Source: Isoptericola sp. QY 916 (GTDB lineage Bacteria; Actinomycetota; Actinomycetes; Actinomycetales; Cellulomonadaceae). Taken from it: a stretch of 32,546 bases of DNA. The stretch lies in the NCBI GenBank assembly GCA_026934365.1, contig JADHZE010000020.1, positions 1-32,546 on the forward strand. The letters are read 5' to 3'. Shown here in pieces: positions 1-7,584 of this stretch (position 1 is its first letter; each line of letters opens with the position of its first letter). The position numbers were made by a program, and so were the translations under genes. The notes under the pieces are model-generated. The model was not told the origin of the DNA, did no database searches, and worked only from the letters and a program-made list of their open reading frames with translations.

Positions 1-501
1 GTGGTGACGGCCGCCGGCCTGCCGGCGGGCGCGGCCGCCCCTCCGGGCGGCCCGGAGGGTTCGCGTCCGGCCGTCGAGGGCTGGACGCGCCCGGTGCCGG
101 GGGACGTCGCGCACCCTTTCGACCCGCCCGCCGAGGAGTGGGGAGCCGGCCACCGCGGCGCTGACCTCGCTGCCGGGGTCGGCGAGGAGGTGCGGTCCCC
201 CGGCGCCGGGGTGGTGTCGTTCGCCGGGCAGGTCGCGGGCAAGCCCGTCGTGGTGGTCGAGCACCCCGGCGGGCTGCGCTCCACGTTCGAGCCGGTCACC
301 GCCGTCGCGCGCCGCGGGGACGCGGTGGCCGCCGGCGGGGTCGTCGGCACGCTCGCCGCTGTGCCGGGCCACTGCGCGCCCGCCGGGTGCCTGCACTGGG
401 GCGTCCTGCGCGGCGAGCTGTACCTCGACCCGCTCGCTCTGCTCGGCGAGGCGCCGCCCGTCGTGCTGCTGCCGGGCGCACCCGCCCGGGCGGCGGCGTG
501 A
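1..501 (+). CDS. M23-family (LytM-like) peptidoglycan endopeptidase, possibly 5'-partial
   Basis: The product (166 residues if the GTG at base 1 is the start) has the LytM fold signature: HRGADLAA supplies the first zinc-ligand His and Asp (about residues 51-55), followed by VRSPGAGVVSFAG and VVVEHPGG beta strands and a final CLHWG motif. M23 enzymes usually carry HxH at that last site; here the first His is Cys and only the zinc-binding His remains, so activity may be weak or absent. I recall this CLHWG form from the M23 gene that often lies near rpsB in Actinomycetota. The reading frame is open at the window edge, so a signal peptide and true start may lie upstream. It converges on the aldehyde dehydrogenase gene 44 bases away. 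Confidence 0.8.
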   Translation: MVTAAGLPAGAAAPPGGPEGSRPAVEGWTRPVPGDVAHPFDPPAEEWGAGHRGADLAAGVGEEVRSPGAGVVSFAGQVAGKPVVVVEHPGGLRSTFEPVTAVARRGDAVAAGGVVGTLAAVPGHCAPAGCLHWGVLRGELYLDPLALLGEAPPVVLLPGAPARAAA

Positions 502-545
502 CGTCGCCCGGGCCGCCGGCCCCCTCACCGGTGCACCCCGCACGG

Positions 546-2048
546 TCAGCCCTCGCGGGCCCCCGGCCCCGGGACCTGCAGCACGCCGTCCACGCGCCGG
601 ACGACGCCCCAGGGGTCGTCGTCGCGCAGCGGGGGCGGCAGCCGGTGCTGCGGCGCGTCCTGGTACGCCACCGGTCGCAGCCACCGCCGGGTGGCTGTCG
701 CGCCCACGGACGTGTGCTGGGACGTCGTCGCGGGGTACGGCCCGCCGTGGTGCTGCGCCCAGGAGACCGCGACGCCGGTGGGCCACCCGTCGAACAGCAC
801 CCGGCCCGCGACGGCGCGGCAGGCCCGCACCAGCGCGTCGACGTCCTCGGCGTCCTCGGCGTGGACGGTGGCCGTGAGGCTGCCCGGCAGGGCCGCCAGC
901 AGCGCGGCGAGCTCCGCACGGTCGGCGTAGCGCACGAGCACCGTGAGCGGCCCGAAGGTCTCCTCGAGCAGGGCCTGCGGCGCGGCGAGCACCGTCGCGA
1001 CGTCGGCGTCCACCACCAGCGGCCCGACAGGAGCGGGCGCCGCGTCGGTGCCCGTCCCGCCCGACGGGTGCCCCGTCAGCAGCCGCACCCCGGCGGTGCC
1101 GAGCACCTGCGCCGCGCGGGCGTCGAACCCCGCCCGGATCCCCGGGGTGAGCATCTCCCCCGGCTCCGGGGGCACCGCCGCGACGAGGGCCGCGTCGAAC
1201 TCCGGGGAGGCCGGGACGGCCACGAGCCCCGGCTTGGTGCAGAACTGCCCCGCCCCCAGGGTGAACGACGCGGCGAGGCCCGCGGCGAGGTCCGCACCGC
1301 GGGCGGCGAGCGCCCCGGGCGTCACGACCACCGGGTTGAGGCTGCCCAGCTCGCCGTGGAAGGGGATCGGGTCCGGACGGCGCGCGGCCCGGTCGAAGAG
1401 CGCCCGCCCGCCCGGCACGGAGCCGGTGAACCCGACGGCGCGCACCGCCGGGTGCTCCACGAGCGCCGTCCCCGTCTCGAACCCCTCCACGAGCGCGAAC
1501 AGCCCCGGGGGCGCGCCGGCCCCCTCGAGGGCGGACCTCACCACCTCCGCCGTGGCCCGCGACAGCTCCGGGTGCCCCGGGTGCGCCTTGACGACCACCG
1601 CGTTCCCGACGGCGAGCGCCGAGGCCGTGTCGCCGCCCGCGACCGAGAACGCGAACGGGAAGTTCGACGCCGCGAACACGGCCACCACCCCGAGCGGCAC
1701 CAGCATCCGGCGCAGGTCGGGCACCGGCGGTACCCCGGCCGGGTCGGGGTGGTCGATCGTCACCTCCAGGCAGGAACCCTCCAGCGCCACGGCGGCGAAG
1801 AGCCGCAGCTGGGCGGTCGTGCGGGCGAGCTCGCCCGCCAGCCGGGCCTCGGGCAGGTGGGACTCTCGCCCCGCCAGCGGGAGGAGCGCCGGGGCGGCGG
1901 CGTCCAGCGCGTCGGCGACCGCCCGCAGCCACCTCGCCCGGGTGCGCGGGTCGGACTCCGCCGCGGCATCGGCCGCGCGCCCAGCCGACCGCAGGACGTC
2001 GTCGAGCGCCGCGGCGGTCGTCTGGCCACCGGTCGTGTCACCGGTCAT
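546..2048 (-). CDS. Aldehyde dehydrogenase, 2-oxoglutarate semialdehyde dehydrogenase type
   Basis: The 500-residue product matches the NADP-dependent aldehyde dehydrogenase branch that oxidises 2-oxoglutarate semialdehyde to 2-oxoglutarate. Visible motifs are AASNFPFAFSVAGGD (cofactor site), GFTGS, FHGELGSLNP (general-base Glu) and GAGQFCTKPG (catalytic Cys). The ATG at 2048 is preferred because AGGGGAG lies just before it and the enolase gene ends 8 bases upstream; another in-frame ATG lies at 2066. As the last gene of the operon it would supply the final step of a sugar-acid pathway, after the dehydratase encoded at 3214-4200. Family assignment is firm; the exact substrate is inferred from neighbours. 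Confidence 0.9.
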   Translation of the reverse strand: MTGDTTGGQTTAAALDDVLRSAGRAADAAAESDPRTRARWLRAVADALDAAAPALLPLAGRESHLPEARLAGELARTTAQLRLFAAVALEGSCLEVTIDHPDPAGVPPVPDLRRMLVPLGVVAVFAASNFPFAFSVAGGDTASALAVGNAVVVKAHPGHPELSRATAEVVRSALEGAGAPPGLFALVEGFETGTALVEHPAVRAVGFTGSVPGGRALFDRAARRPDPIPFHGELGSLNPVVVTPGALAARGADLAAGLAASFTLGAGQFCTKPGLVAVPASPEFDAALVAAVPPEPGEMLTPGIRAGFDARAAQVLGTAGVRLLTGHPSGGTGTDAAPAPVGPLVVDADVATVLAAPQALLEETFGPLTVLVRYADRAELAALLAALPGSLTATVHAEDAEDVDALVRACRAVAGRVLFDGWPTGVAVSWAQHHGGPYPATTSQHTSVGATATRRWLRPVAYQDAPQHRLPPPLRDDDPWGVVRRVDGVLQVPGPGAREG

Positions 2049-2056
2049 GTCTCCCC

Positions 2057-3217
2057 TCACATCCATGCCGTCGACCCGTCGGGGCGACGGGGCACGCGAC
2101 GCTCCCAATGCACCCAGTCGTCGTCGCGCAGGGCGTCCTCGTCGATCGTCACGCCCCAGCCAGGACGCTCGGGCCGCAGCTCGAGGTGCCCGTCCACGGG
2201 CTCGTAGGGATCGGGGCACCACGACACCGCGTCCGGCTTGTACTCCAGGATCGAGAAGTTGGTCGTGGCGGCGGCGAAGTGCACGTTCGCCGCGGTCGCG
2301 AGCGGGCCGAGGGGGTTGTGCGGCGCGACGGGCACGTAACGGGTCTCCGCGAGCGCGGCGATCTTGAGCATCGTCGTGAGCCCGCCCACCACGCAGATGT
2401 CGGGCTGCACGATGTCGGCCCCCTGCGCCGCGAGGAGCGCGTCGAACTCGTGGGTCGAGTACAGCGACTCCCCCGTCGCCAGCGGCACCGGCATCTGCTC
2501 GCGCACCCGCGCCCACGCCGGGACGTGCTCGGGGCGCAGGGGCTCCTCGAGGAAGAGCGGCTCCGAGGGCGCGAGCGCGCGGCCCAGCTCGACGGCCTGG
2601 TGCGGCTCCCAGAGGCAGGCGTGCGCGTCGAACGCGAACTCCCAGTCGTCGGGGTGCGCCTCGCGGACCTCGCGGAAGTACTCCCCGGTCTCGCGGGCGA
2701 GCGCGCCGAAGCGACGCCGGTGGAGGTCGCCCCGGTAGGGGCTGAGCTTGAACGCCGTGAACCCGTGCGACGCGTGCAGCGCCCGGGTGCGGTCCACCAG
2801 CTCGGTCACGTCGGGCGCGGAGTACAGCCCCGCGTAGACGCGGACGCGGTCCCGCACCGCCCCGCCGATGAGCCGGTAGACCGGGAGCCCCGCCGCGTGG
2901 CCCGCGACGTCCCAGAGGGCGTGGTCGATCGCCGAGATCGCGGCCAGGCCGAGGGCACCGGGCGGGAACCGGGAGGACTGCCGCAGCAGCTCGTTGACGA
3001 AGGACACCCGGGTGGCGTCCACGCCGCGCACCTGGTCGGCCAGGTACTCCAGCAGCGGCGGGAACGCGAGGTCAGGGCCGTGGTTGTACACCTCCGACCA
3101 GCCGACGACACCGCCGGCCGTCGTGATCTTCACCAGGACCCGCGGCCGGTCGCCGACCCGCTGGAGGAACGTCTCGAGGCGGTCGATCCGCAGGTCCGTG
3201 CCGTTCGGGCCCGTCAT
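2057..3217 (-). CDS. Enolase-superfamily sugar-acid dehydratase, galactonate-dehydratase-like
   Basis: The 386-residue product belongs to the mandelate racemase/muconate lactonizing group. FDAHACLW supplies the first metal ligand Asp with a His two residues later, LFLEEPL and LATGES supply the other two acidic ligands, and VAPHNPLGP carries the second catalytic His. This set resembles D-galactonate dehydratase (DgoD) more than glucarate dehydratase, since FKLSP lacks the KxK pair of the mandelate racemase group. The reaction would be beta-elimination of water from an aldonic or aldaric acid. The start ATG at 3217 overlaps the upstream stop (ATGA), so it is translationally coupled to the DapA-like gene. 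The substrate cannot be read from sequence; neighbours favour a path ending in 2-oxoglutarate. Confidence 0.87.
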   Translation of the reverse strand: MTGPNGTDLRIDRLETFLQRVGDRPRVLVKITTAGGVVGWSEVYNHGPDLAFPPLLEYLADQVRGVDATRVSFVNELLRQSSRFPPGALGLAAISAIDHALWDVAGHAAGLPVYRLIGGAVRDRVRVYAGLYSAPDVTELVDRTRALHASHGFTAFKLSPYRGDLHRRRFGALARETGEYFREVREAHPDDWEFAFDAHACLWEPHQAVELGRALAPSEPLFLEEPLRPEHVPAWARVREQMPVPLATGESLYSTHEFDALLAAQGADIVQPDICVVGGLTTMLKIAALAETRYVPVAPHNPLGPLATAANVHFAAATTNFSILEYKPDAVSWCPDPYEPVDGHLELRPERPGWGVTIDEDALRDDDWVHWERRVPRRPDGSTAWM

Positions 3218-4200
3218 GCCACCCGCTCCTCGCCGGCGGGCGCGGCCCAGGCGGCGACCGCCTCCCGCACCTCGCGCCGCGCGGCCTCGTCGAGCACGTG
3301 GCTGGGCGGCCGCACCGAGCGGTCGCAGAGCCCCGCCAGGTGCATGGCCTCCTTGACGACGGACACGTTGTCGGCGGACCCGTGCCGGGCCCGCAGCGCC
3401 TCGAAGGCCCGGATCTGCCGCGACACCCGCGCCACGGTCGCGCCGTCCCCGGCGCGCAGGGCCTCCAGCAGGGCGAAGGAGACCTCGGGCGCGACGTTGA
3501 CCAGCCCGGAGGTGAAGCCGCGGGCGCCCGCCTGCCAGTAGGCCGGCGCCCAGGACTCGGCCAGGCCCGCGATCCACAGCAGGTCGTGCCCGGCGTCGTC
3601 CCGCACCGCGGCGAAGTGCACCGGGTCGGGTACCGAGTACTTCAGGCCGACGACGTTCGGGGCACGGCGCACCAGCTCCGCCACGTGGCGGCCCGCGACG
3701 GCCGTCGTGCTCACGTACGGCAGGACCGCGAGCTCCGGCACCGCGGCGGCGACCGTCGCGTTGTAGTCGACCCACCCGTCGGGCGACAGGTACGGGACCA
3801 CGGGCTGGTGAATCATCACCGCCTGCGCCCCGTGCGCCGCCGCGTGGCGTGCGTCGGCGACCGCGGTCTCGAGGTCGAGGCCCACGCCGGCGACCACCAC
3901 CGTGTCGGGCCGGCGGGCCCCGGCGACCACCTCCAGGACGCGGCGGCGCTCGGCGGGCGCGAGGGCGTAGAACTCGCCGGTGTTGCCGTTCGGCGTGAGC
4001 ACGGTGACGCCGGCGTCGAGCAGGCGGTCGGCGAGCAGGGCGGTGCGCTCGGTGTCCACCCGGCCCTGCGGGTCGTACGGCACGACGGGGATGCCCACCA
4101 CCGTGGCCAGGCGGTCGCGCAGGTCGGTCGGGTCGGTCGGGTCGGTCGGATCGGTCAGGTCGGTCAGGTCGGTCAGGTCGGTCAGGTCGGGCATGGTCAT
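3214..4200 (-). CDS. DapA-family keto-deoxy sugar-acid dehydratase/aldolase with repeat N-terminus
   Basis: The 328-residue product has a DHDPS/NAL-type TIM barrel: TPNGNTGEFYAL is the phosphate/carboxylate loop, LPYVSTTA carries the Tyr, and GLKYSVPD contains the Schiff-base Lys. In sugar-acid loci such proteins act as 5-dehydro-4-deoxyglucarate dehydratase, making 2-oxoglutarate semialdehyde, or as 2-keto-3-deoxy acid aldolases. The adjacent semialdehyde dehydrogenase favours the former. The start ATG at 4200 overlaps the transporter stop (ATGA) and the end overlaps the enolase start (ATGA), giving a tightly coupled trio. Oddly, the first 26 or so residues are a TDL/TDP triplet repeat that is not part of the barrel, which seems to begin near residue 28. 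Confidence 0.85.
   Translation of the reverse strand: MTMPDLTDLTDLTDLTDPTDPTDPTDLRDRLATVVGIPVVPYDPQGRVDTERTALLADRLLDAGVTVLTPNGNTGEFYALAPAERRRVLEVVAGARRPDTVVVAGVGLDLETAVADARHAAAHGAQAVMIHQPVVPYLSPDGWVDYNATVAAAVPELAVLPYVSTTAVAGRHVAELVRRAPNVVGLKYSVPDPVHFAAVRDDAGHDLLWIAGLAESWAPAYWQAGARGFTSGLVNVAPEVSFALLEALRAGDGATVARVSRQIRAFEALRARHGSADNVSVVKEAMHLAGLCDRSVRPPSHVLDEAARREVREAVAAWAAPAGEERVA
4121..4192. repeat. Eight-copy 9-bp tandem repeat inside a coding region
   Basis: Eight consecutive 9-bp units, mostly aggtcggtc or gggtcggtc with one ggatcggtc and a terminal aggtcgggc, lie at the 5' end of the DapA-like gene. On the coding strand they encode Asp-Leu-Thr or Asp-Pro-Thr triplets. The unit is a multiple of three, so copy-number change would lengthen or shorten the N-terminus without a frameshift. 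Confidence 0.95.
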
Positions 4201-5552
4201 CGACGGGACTCCTCGGGGACGGTGTCCTCGACCTGGTCGAGGGTGGTGACGGGCTTGATGCGGACCCAGAAGGCGTAGACGGCCGCGCTGACGAGGCAGC
4301 TCACGGCCGCGAAGACCATGGGGCCGAGGTACGACCCGGTCGCGGTGAGGAACAGGCCGATCGCGATCGGGCTCACCAGGTTGCCGAGCTGGGAACCGAA
4401 GTTCTGGAAGCCGGCGATCGAGCCGACCTGGTCCGGGTGCTCCGCGACCTCGGCCGGGAGGCTGAGGATGGCGGCACCGGCGAACGAGTGGGCCGCGCTG
4501 GAGAGCGTGAGCACGACCATGAGCAGCACGTTGCTCTCGATGAACGGGCTGAACCCGATGCTCGCGCTGAGCACCAGGCCCGCGATGATGGGGATCTTGC
4601 GGGCCCGGTTCGTGGAGATCCCCGCCGCGAGCATCCGGTCGGAGACGATGCCGCCGAGCACGGTCGACCCGATCGCGATGACGGCCGGGAGAGCGCCGAC
4701 CATGCCGAAGTCCGCCTCCGAGAACCCGCGGTCGTCGAGCAGGTAGCTCGGGTACCAGGTGAGGAAGAACGCGCCCGCGAGCGAGCGGAAGACGTAGCCG
4801 GTGGTGAGCGCCCACACCTGGCCGTTGCGCACGAGCCCCCGCCAGGACACGGCCGGCCGCTCGTCCGCGGCCTCCACCATCTCGCCCTGGTCGGAGCGGA
4901 TGTGGCGCAGCTCCTCCTCCGACACGCGGGGGTGCTTCTCCGGCGCGCGGTAGATCGCGAGCCAGCCGACGATCCACATCAGGCCCACGACGCCGATGAG
5001 CACGAAGGCGCTGCGCCAGCCCGCGAAGACCGCGAGCGCCGTGACGAGCGGCACCGACAGCGCCGTGCCGATCTGCTGCCCCATGTCGAACAGGCTCGAC
5101 GCGAAGGCCCGCTCACGGCGCGGGAACCACTTCGAGACGACCTTGACGTTCGCCGGCTGCACCGGTGCCTCGCCGATGCCCAGCCCGAGCCGGAACACGA
5201 TAACGCTCCCCACGCCGGTCGCGAGCGCGGTGAGGGCCGTCCAGACCGACCACCAGCCCACGGCGATCGGGTAGATCACCCGCGGGCCGAACTTGTCGAG
5301 CAGCCAGCCGGACGGGATCTGGAAGAGCGCGTAGGTCCAGAAGAAGCTGGACAGCAGCACGCCCTGGACGGCCGGGCTGATGTGGAACTCGTCGGACATG
5401 AAGGGCATGGCCACGCTGAGGGCCGCCCGGTCCAGGTAGGCGATCGTCAGGCCGAGGGCCGAGAACCCGACGATCGACCAGCGCATCCGGCTGCGTCGCC
5501 GGGCGCCCGCGGCGGCCGGAGCCGCGTCGGGGCGCGTGTCATGATGAAGCAT
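4197..5552 (-). CDS. MFS transporter, hexuronate/glucarate porter type
   Basis: The 451-residue product shows about twelve hydrophobic segments in the 6+6 MFS pattern with a central charged loop near residues 215-245. It has the early signature YLDRAALSVAMPFM and the motif SGWLLDKFGPR between helices 2 and 3, typical of the anion:cation symporter family (GudP, ExuT, DgoT types) that import sugar acids with protons. The start ATG is backed by AAGGAG seven bases upstream. It is the first structural gene after gntR and overlaps the DapA-like gene by ATGA. It is most likely the uptake system for the substrate of the operon; the exact sugar acid is not determinable here. Confidence 0.9.
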   Translation of the reverse strand: MLHHDTRPDAAPAAAGARRRSRMRWSIVGFSALGLTIAYLDRAALSVAMPFMSDEFHISPAVQGVLLSSFFWTYALFQIPSGWLLDKFGPRVIYPIAVGWWSVWTALTALATGVGSVIVFRLGLGIGEAPVQPANVKVVSKWFPRRERAFASSLFDMGQQIGTALSVPLVTALAVFAGWRSAFVLIGVVGLMWIVGWLAIYRAPEKHPRVSEEELRHIRSDQGEMVEAADERPAVSWRGLVRNGQVWALTTGYVFRSLAGAFFLTWYPSYLLDDRGFSEADFGMVGALPAVIAIGSTVLGGIVSDRMLAAGISTNRARKIPIIAGLVLSASIGFSPFIESNVLLMVVLTLSSAAHSFAGAAILSLPAEVAEHPDQVGSIAGFQNFGSQLGNLVSPIAIGLFLTATGSYLGPMVFAAVSCLVSAAVYAFWVRIKPVTTLDQVEDTVPEESRR

Positions 5553-5680
5553 CGTCGCTCCTTGGGGTGGCGGTGGCGCTCCGGTCGGAGCGCCCTGATG
5601 AGGGGCACGGGCCGGGATCTTGGCGGAGAACGGCCCGTGCCTCGGCGCCGACCGTCGGCGGTCGGCACGTCTGGTGCGGT

Positions 5681-5706
5681 CAGTGGTTCGGGTCAGTGGT
5701 TCGGGT
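5681..5706. repeat. Perfect 13-bp direct tandem repeat downstream of gntR
   Basis: The 13-bp unit cagtggttcgggt occurs twice head to tail, followed by related fragments cattgcgggt and cattcaggt up to the gntR stop. It lies in the 172-base space between gntR and the transporter gene. On the minus strand it reads as serial TGACCCGAA-like blocks. No hairpin or protein motif explains it. Confidence 0.9.
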
Positions 5707-5724
5707 CATTGCGGGTCATTCAGG

Positions 5725-6384
5725 TCACTGCGGCGCCGGCGCGATGTCGTGCTTCGGGAGCCGGTCGAGGAACGCCGCGACGTGGCCCCGGACCAGGTCC
5801 GCGGCCTCCTCCGCTCGTCCCTCCTGGGCGGCGCGCAGGATCTCGTCGTGCTCCGCCGCCTCCGTCTCCCACGACGCGCGGTGCGCCCAGGCCGCGACCG
5901 ACACGAGCGACGTCTGGTCGCGCAGCCCGTCGAGAGAGGCCACGAGCAACGGGTTGCCGCAGCCGCCGTACAACGCGCGGTGGAACTCGCGGTTCGCGGC
6001 GCTGCGCGCCACGCCCCCCTCGGCCTCCCGCGCCCGCTCGAGGGCACGCTCGGCGGCAGACATGCGGCCCCCGGCGGCGACCGTGCGGCGGACGGCCTCC
6101 GGCTCGAGCAGCAGGCGCATGTCGTACACCGCCGCGGCGTCCTCGTACGACATCTCGCGCACCGTCGCGCCCAGGTACGGGCGGATGACGACGAGCCCGG
6201 TCCCCTCGAGGGTCTTGAGCGCCTCGCGCACCGGCGTCTTGGACACGCCCAGCTCGCGCGCGAGGTCCGTCTCGACCAACGGGCTCCCTGCCGCCAGGTC
6301 GCCGGAGAGGATCGCTCCCTTGATGATCTCCAGCACGTGGGCGGTGCGGGAGGGTGCGACCACCTGTGCCTGCAGCGGCGCCAT
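5725..6384 (-). CDS. GntR-family (FadR/FCD subfamily) transcriptional regulator
   Basis: The 219-residue product has an N-terminal winged helix with SPLVETDLARELGVSKTPVREALKTLEGTGLV, the standard GntR recognition region, followed by an all-helical FCD domain. The FCD domain shows YDMRLLLEPEAVRR, the metal-site AANREFHRALYGG, and a late AEHDEILRAAQEG His. FCD regulators bind small carboxylates such as sugar acids and usually repress the linked catabolic operon. The gene is first in the minus-strand operon. AGGAGG lies upstream of the ATG at 6384. A perfect palindrome 13 bases before the start is the obvious autoregulatory operator. The ligand is inferred to be the sugar acid or an intermediate. 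Confidence 0.92.
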   Translation of the reverse strand: MAPLQAQVVAPSRTAHVLEIIKGAILSGDLAAGSPLVETDLARELGVSKTPVREALKTLEGTGLVVIRPYLGATVREMSYEDAAAVYDMRLLLEPEAVRRTVAAGGRMSAAERALERAREAEGGVARSAANREFHRALYGGCGNPLLVASLDGLRDQTSLVSVAAWAHRASWETEAAEHDEILRAAQEGRAEEAADLVRGHVAAFLDRLPKHDIAPAPQ

Positions 6385-6396
6385 CCTGACCTCCTG

Positions 6397-6424
6397 TCTC
6401 GTATCTCATATATGAGATACGAGA
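6397..6424. promoter_or_regulatory. Perfect 28-bp palindrome, probable GntR operator
   Basis: The left half tctcgtatctcata is followed directly by its exact reverse complement, with the centre between 6410 and 6411. It is AT-rich in a GC-rich setting and lies between the predicted -10 box of the gntR promoter and the gntR ribosome binding site, so a bound dimer would cover the transcription start. Confidence 0.85.
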
Positions 6425-6425
6425 G

Positions 6426-6455
6426 AGCGTAGGGGTGCGGCGGACGACCTGGCAA
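6426..6455 (-). promoter_or_regulatory. Predicted sigma-70-type promoter of the sugar-acid operon
   Basis: On the minus strand TTGCCA (6450-6455) and TACGCT (6426-6431) are 18 bases apart. Transcription would begin near 6419, inside the palindrome at 6397-6424. The placement relative to operator and gntR start is the main support. Confidence 0.5.
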
Positions 6456-6509
6456 GTCCCGTCCGGTCCGTGGTGCGCGCCGGCGGTCGTGGGCACGAGG
6501 GGCCCGCCG

Positions 6510-7457
6510 TCACGCGCGCGGGAACGCCTGCACGAACACCTTCCGCAGCCGCTCGTCGTCCACGTGGGTGTACCGCTGCGTGGTGCCGAGGTCGGAGTGC
6601 CCCAGCACCTCCTGGACGGACCGCAGGTCCGAGCCGCCCTGCAGCAGGTGCGTCGCCGCGGAGTGCCGCAGCGCGTGCGGGGCGACGTCCTCCACGCCCG
6701 CCCGGGCCGCGAGCTGGTGCACCGCGTCGCGGACCTGTCGCTGCCCCCAGCGGCCACCGCGCGCCCCCAGGAGGAGCGCGGCCCCGGACGTCGGCTGCAG
6801 CAGAGCCGGCCGGCCGTGCGCCAGCCACTCGGACACCGCGCGCGCCGCCGGGACGCCGAACGGCACCACCCGCTCCTTGCCGCCCTTGCCGAGCACCCGC
6901 ACGAGACGGTCCGTGAGGTCGACGGCAGGCACGTCCACCTGCACCAGCTCGCCGACGCGGATGCCGCTGCCGTACAGGAGCTCGGACGCGGCCCACGCGC
7001 GCAGGGCCGCGGGGCGATCCTCCGGCTCCGCGGCGTGCGCGACCTCGCGGGCGGTGTCGAGCAGCGTCGCGGCCGCCTCCGCGCTCAGCACCGTCGGCAG
7101 GGTCCGCGACACCTTCGGGCTCGCCAACCGCGCCGTCGGGTCCGTCTGCACCAGCCCCACGCGGTACGCCCACCGCAGGAAGGTCCGCGCCGCGGCGCCG
7201 CGACGGGCGATCGTCGCCCGGGCCAGGCCGCGCTCGGCCTGCGCGGCGAGCCAGCCGCGCAGCACGACCACGTCGACCCCCGGCAGGCCGTCGACCCCGT
7301 GCCGCACCGCGTACCGCAGGAGCGACCCGACGTCGGCACGGTACGCACGACGCGTGTGCGCCGAGTGCCCGCGCTGGACCTCGAGATACTCGTCGAAACG
7401 CGCCAGCGCCCCCGCGAGCGGCGCCGGCAGCGGCGGCAGGTCCGGATCGGTGTCCAT
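6510..7457 (-). CDS. xerC: Tyrosine recombinase XerC
   Basis: The 315-residue product has an N-terminal SAM-like DNA-binding domain (RFDEYLEVQRGHSAHTRRAY) and a C-terminal catalytic domain with the full residue set: Arg in YGSGIRVGEL, Lys in GKGGKERVVPF, His-x-x-Arg in HALRHSAAT, His in LGHSDLGTT and the nucleophile Tyr in TQRYTHV. The length is normal for XerC, which resolves chromosome dimers at dif together with XerD. The ATG at 7457 is chosen because the N-terminal domain begins soon after; the frame is open further upstream but that extension is compositionally unlike coding sequence. It follows dprA, the usual actinobacterial order. Confidence 0.93.
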   Translation of the reverse strand: MDTDPDLPPLPAPLAGALARFDEYLEVQRGHSAHTRRAYRADVGSLLRYAVRHGVDGLPGVDVVVLRGWLAAQAERGLARATIARRGAAARTFLRWAYRVGLVQTDPTARLASPKVSRTLPTVLSAEAAATLLDTAREVAHAAEPEDRPAALRAWAASELLYGSGIRVGELVQVDVPAVDLTDRLVRVLGKGGKERVVPFGVPAARAVSEWLAHGRPALLQPTSGAALLLGARGGRWGQRQVRDAVHQLAARAGVEDVAPHALRHSAATHLLQGGSDLRSVQEVLGHSDLGTTQRYTHVDDERLRKVFVQAFPRA

Positions 7458-7584
7458 CCAGGTCAGTGTGCCCCTGAGCCGTCTCAGGACGGGTGAGGCG
7501 CCGCGCGTGTCGAGGTCGTCCACCGGTGCGACACCCCTCGTGCGCCCCCCCCTGGCGGACGACCTCTCGCACCGGCCCGCCGCC

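Noticed and set aside
387-2207. A 606-codon + strand frame opposite the aldehyde dehydrogenase
   Set aside because: It is low-complexity Arg-rich sequence without a ribosome site, overlapping a real dehydrogenase gene and the end of the M23 gene.
6510-7457. XerC-like recombinase considered as a second element integrase
   Set aside because: Its position after dprA, normal length and conserved synteny mark it as the chromosomal XerC.
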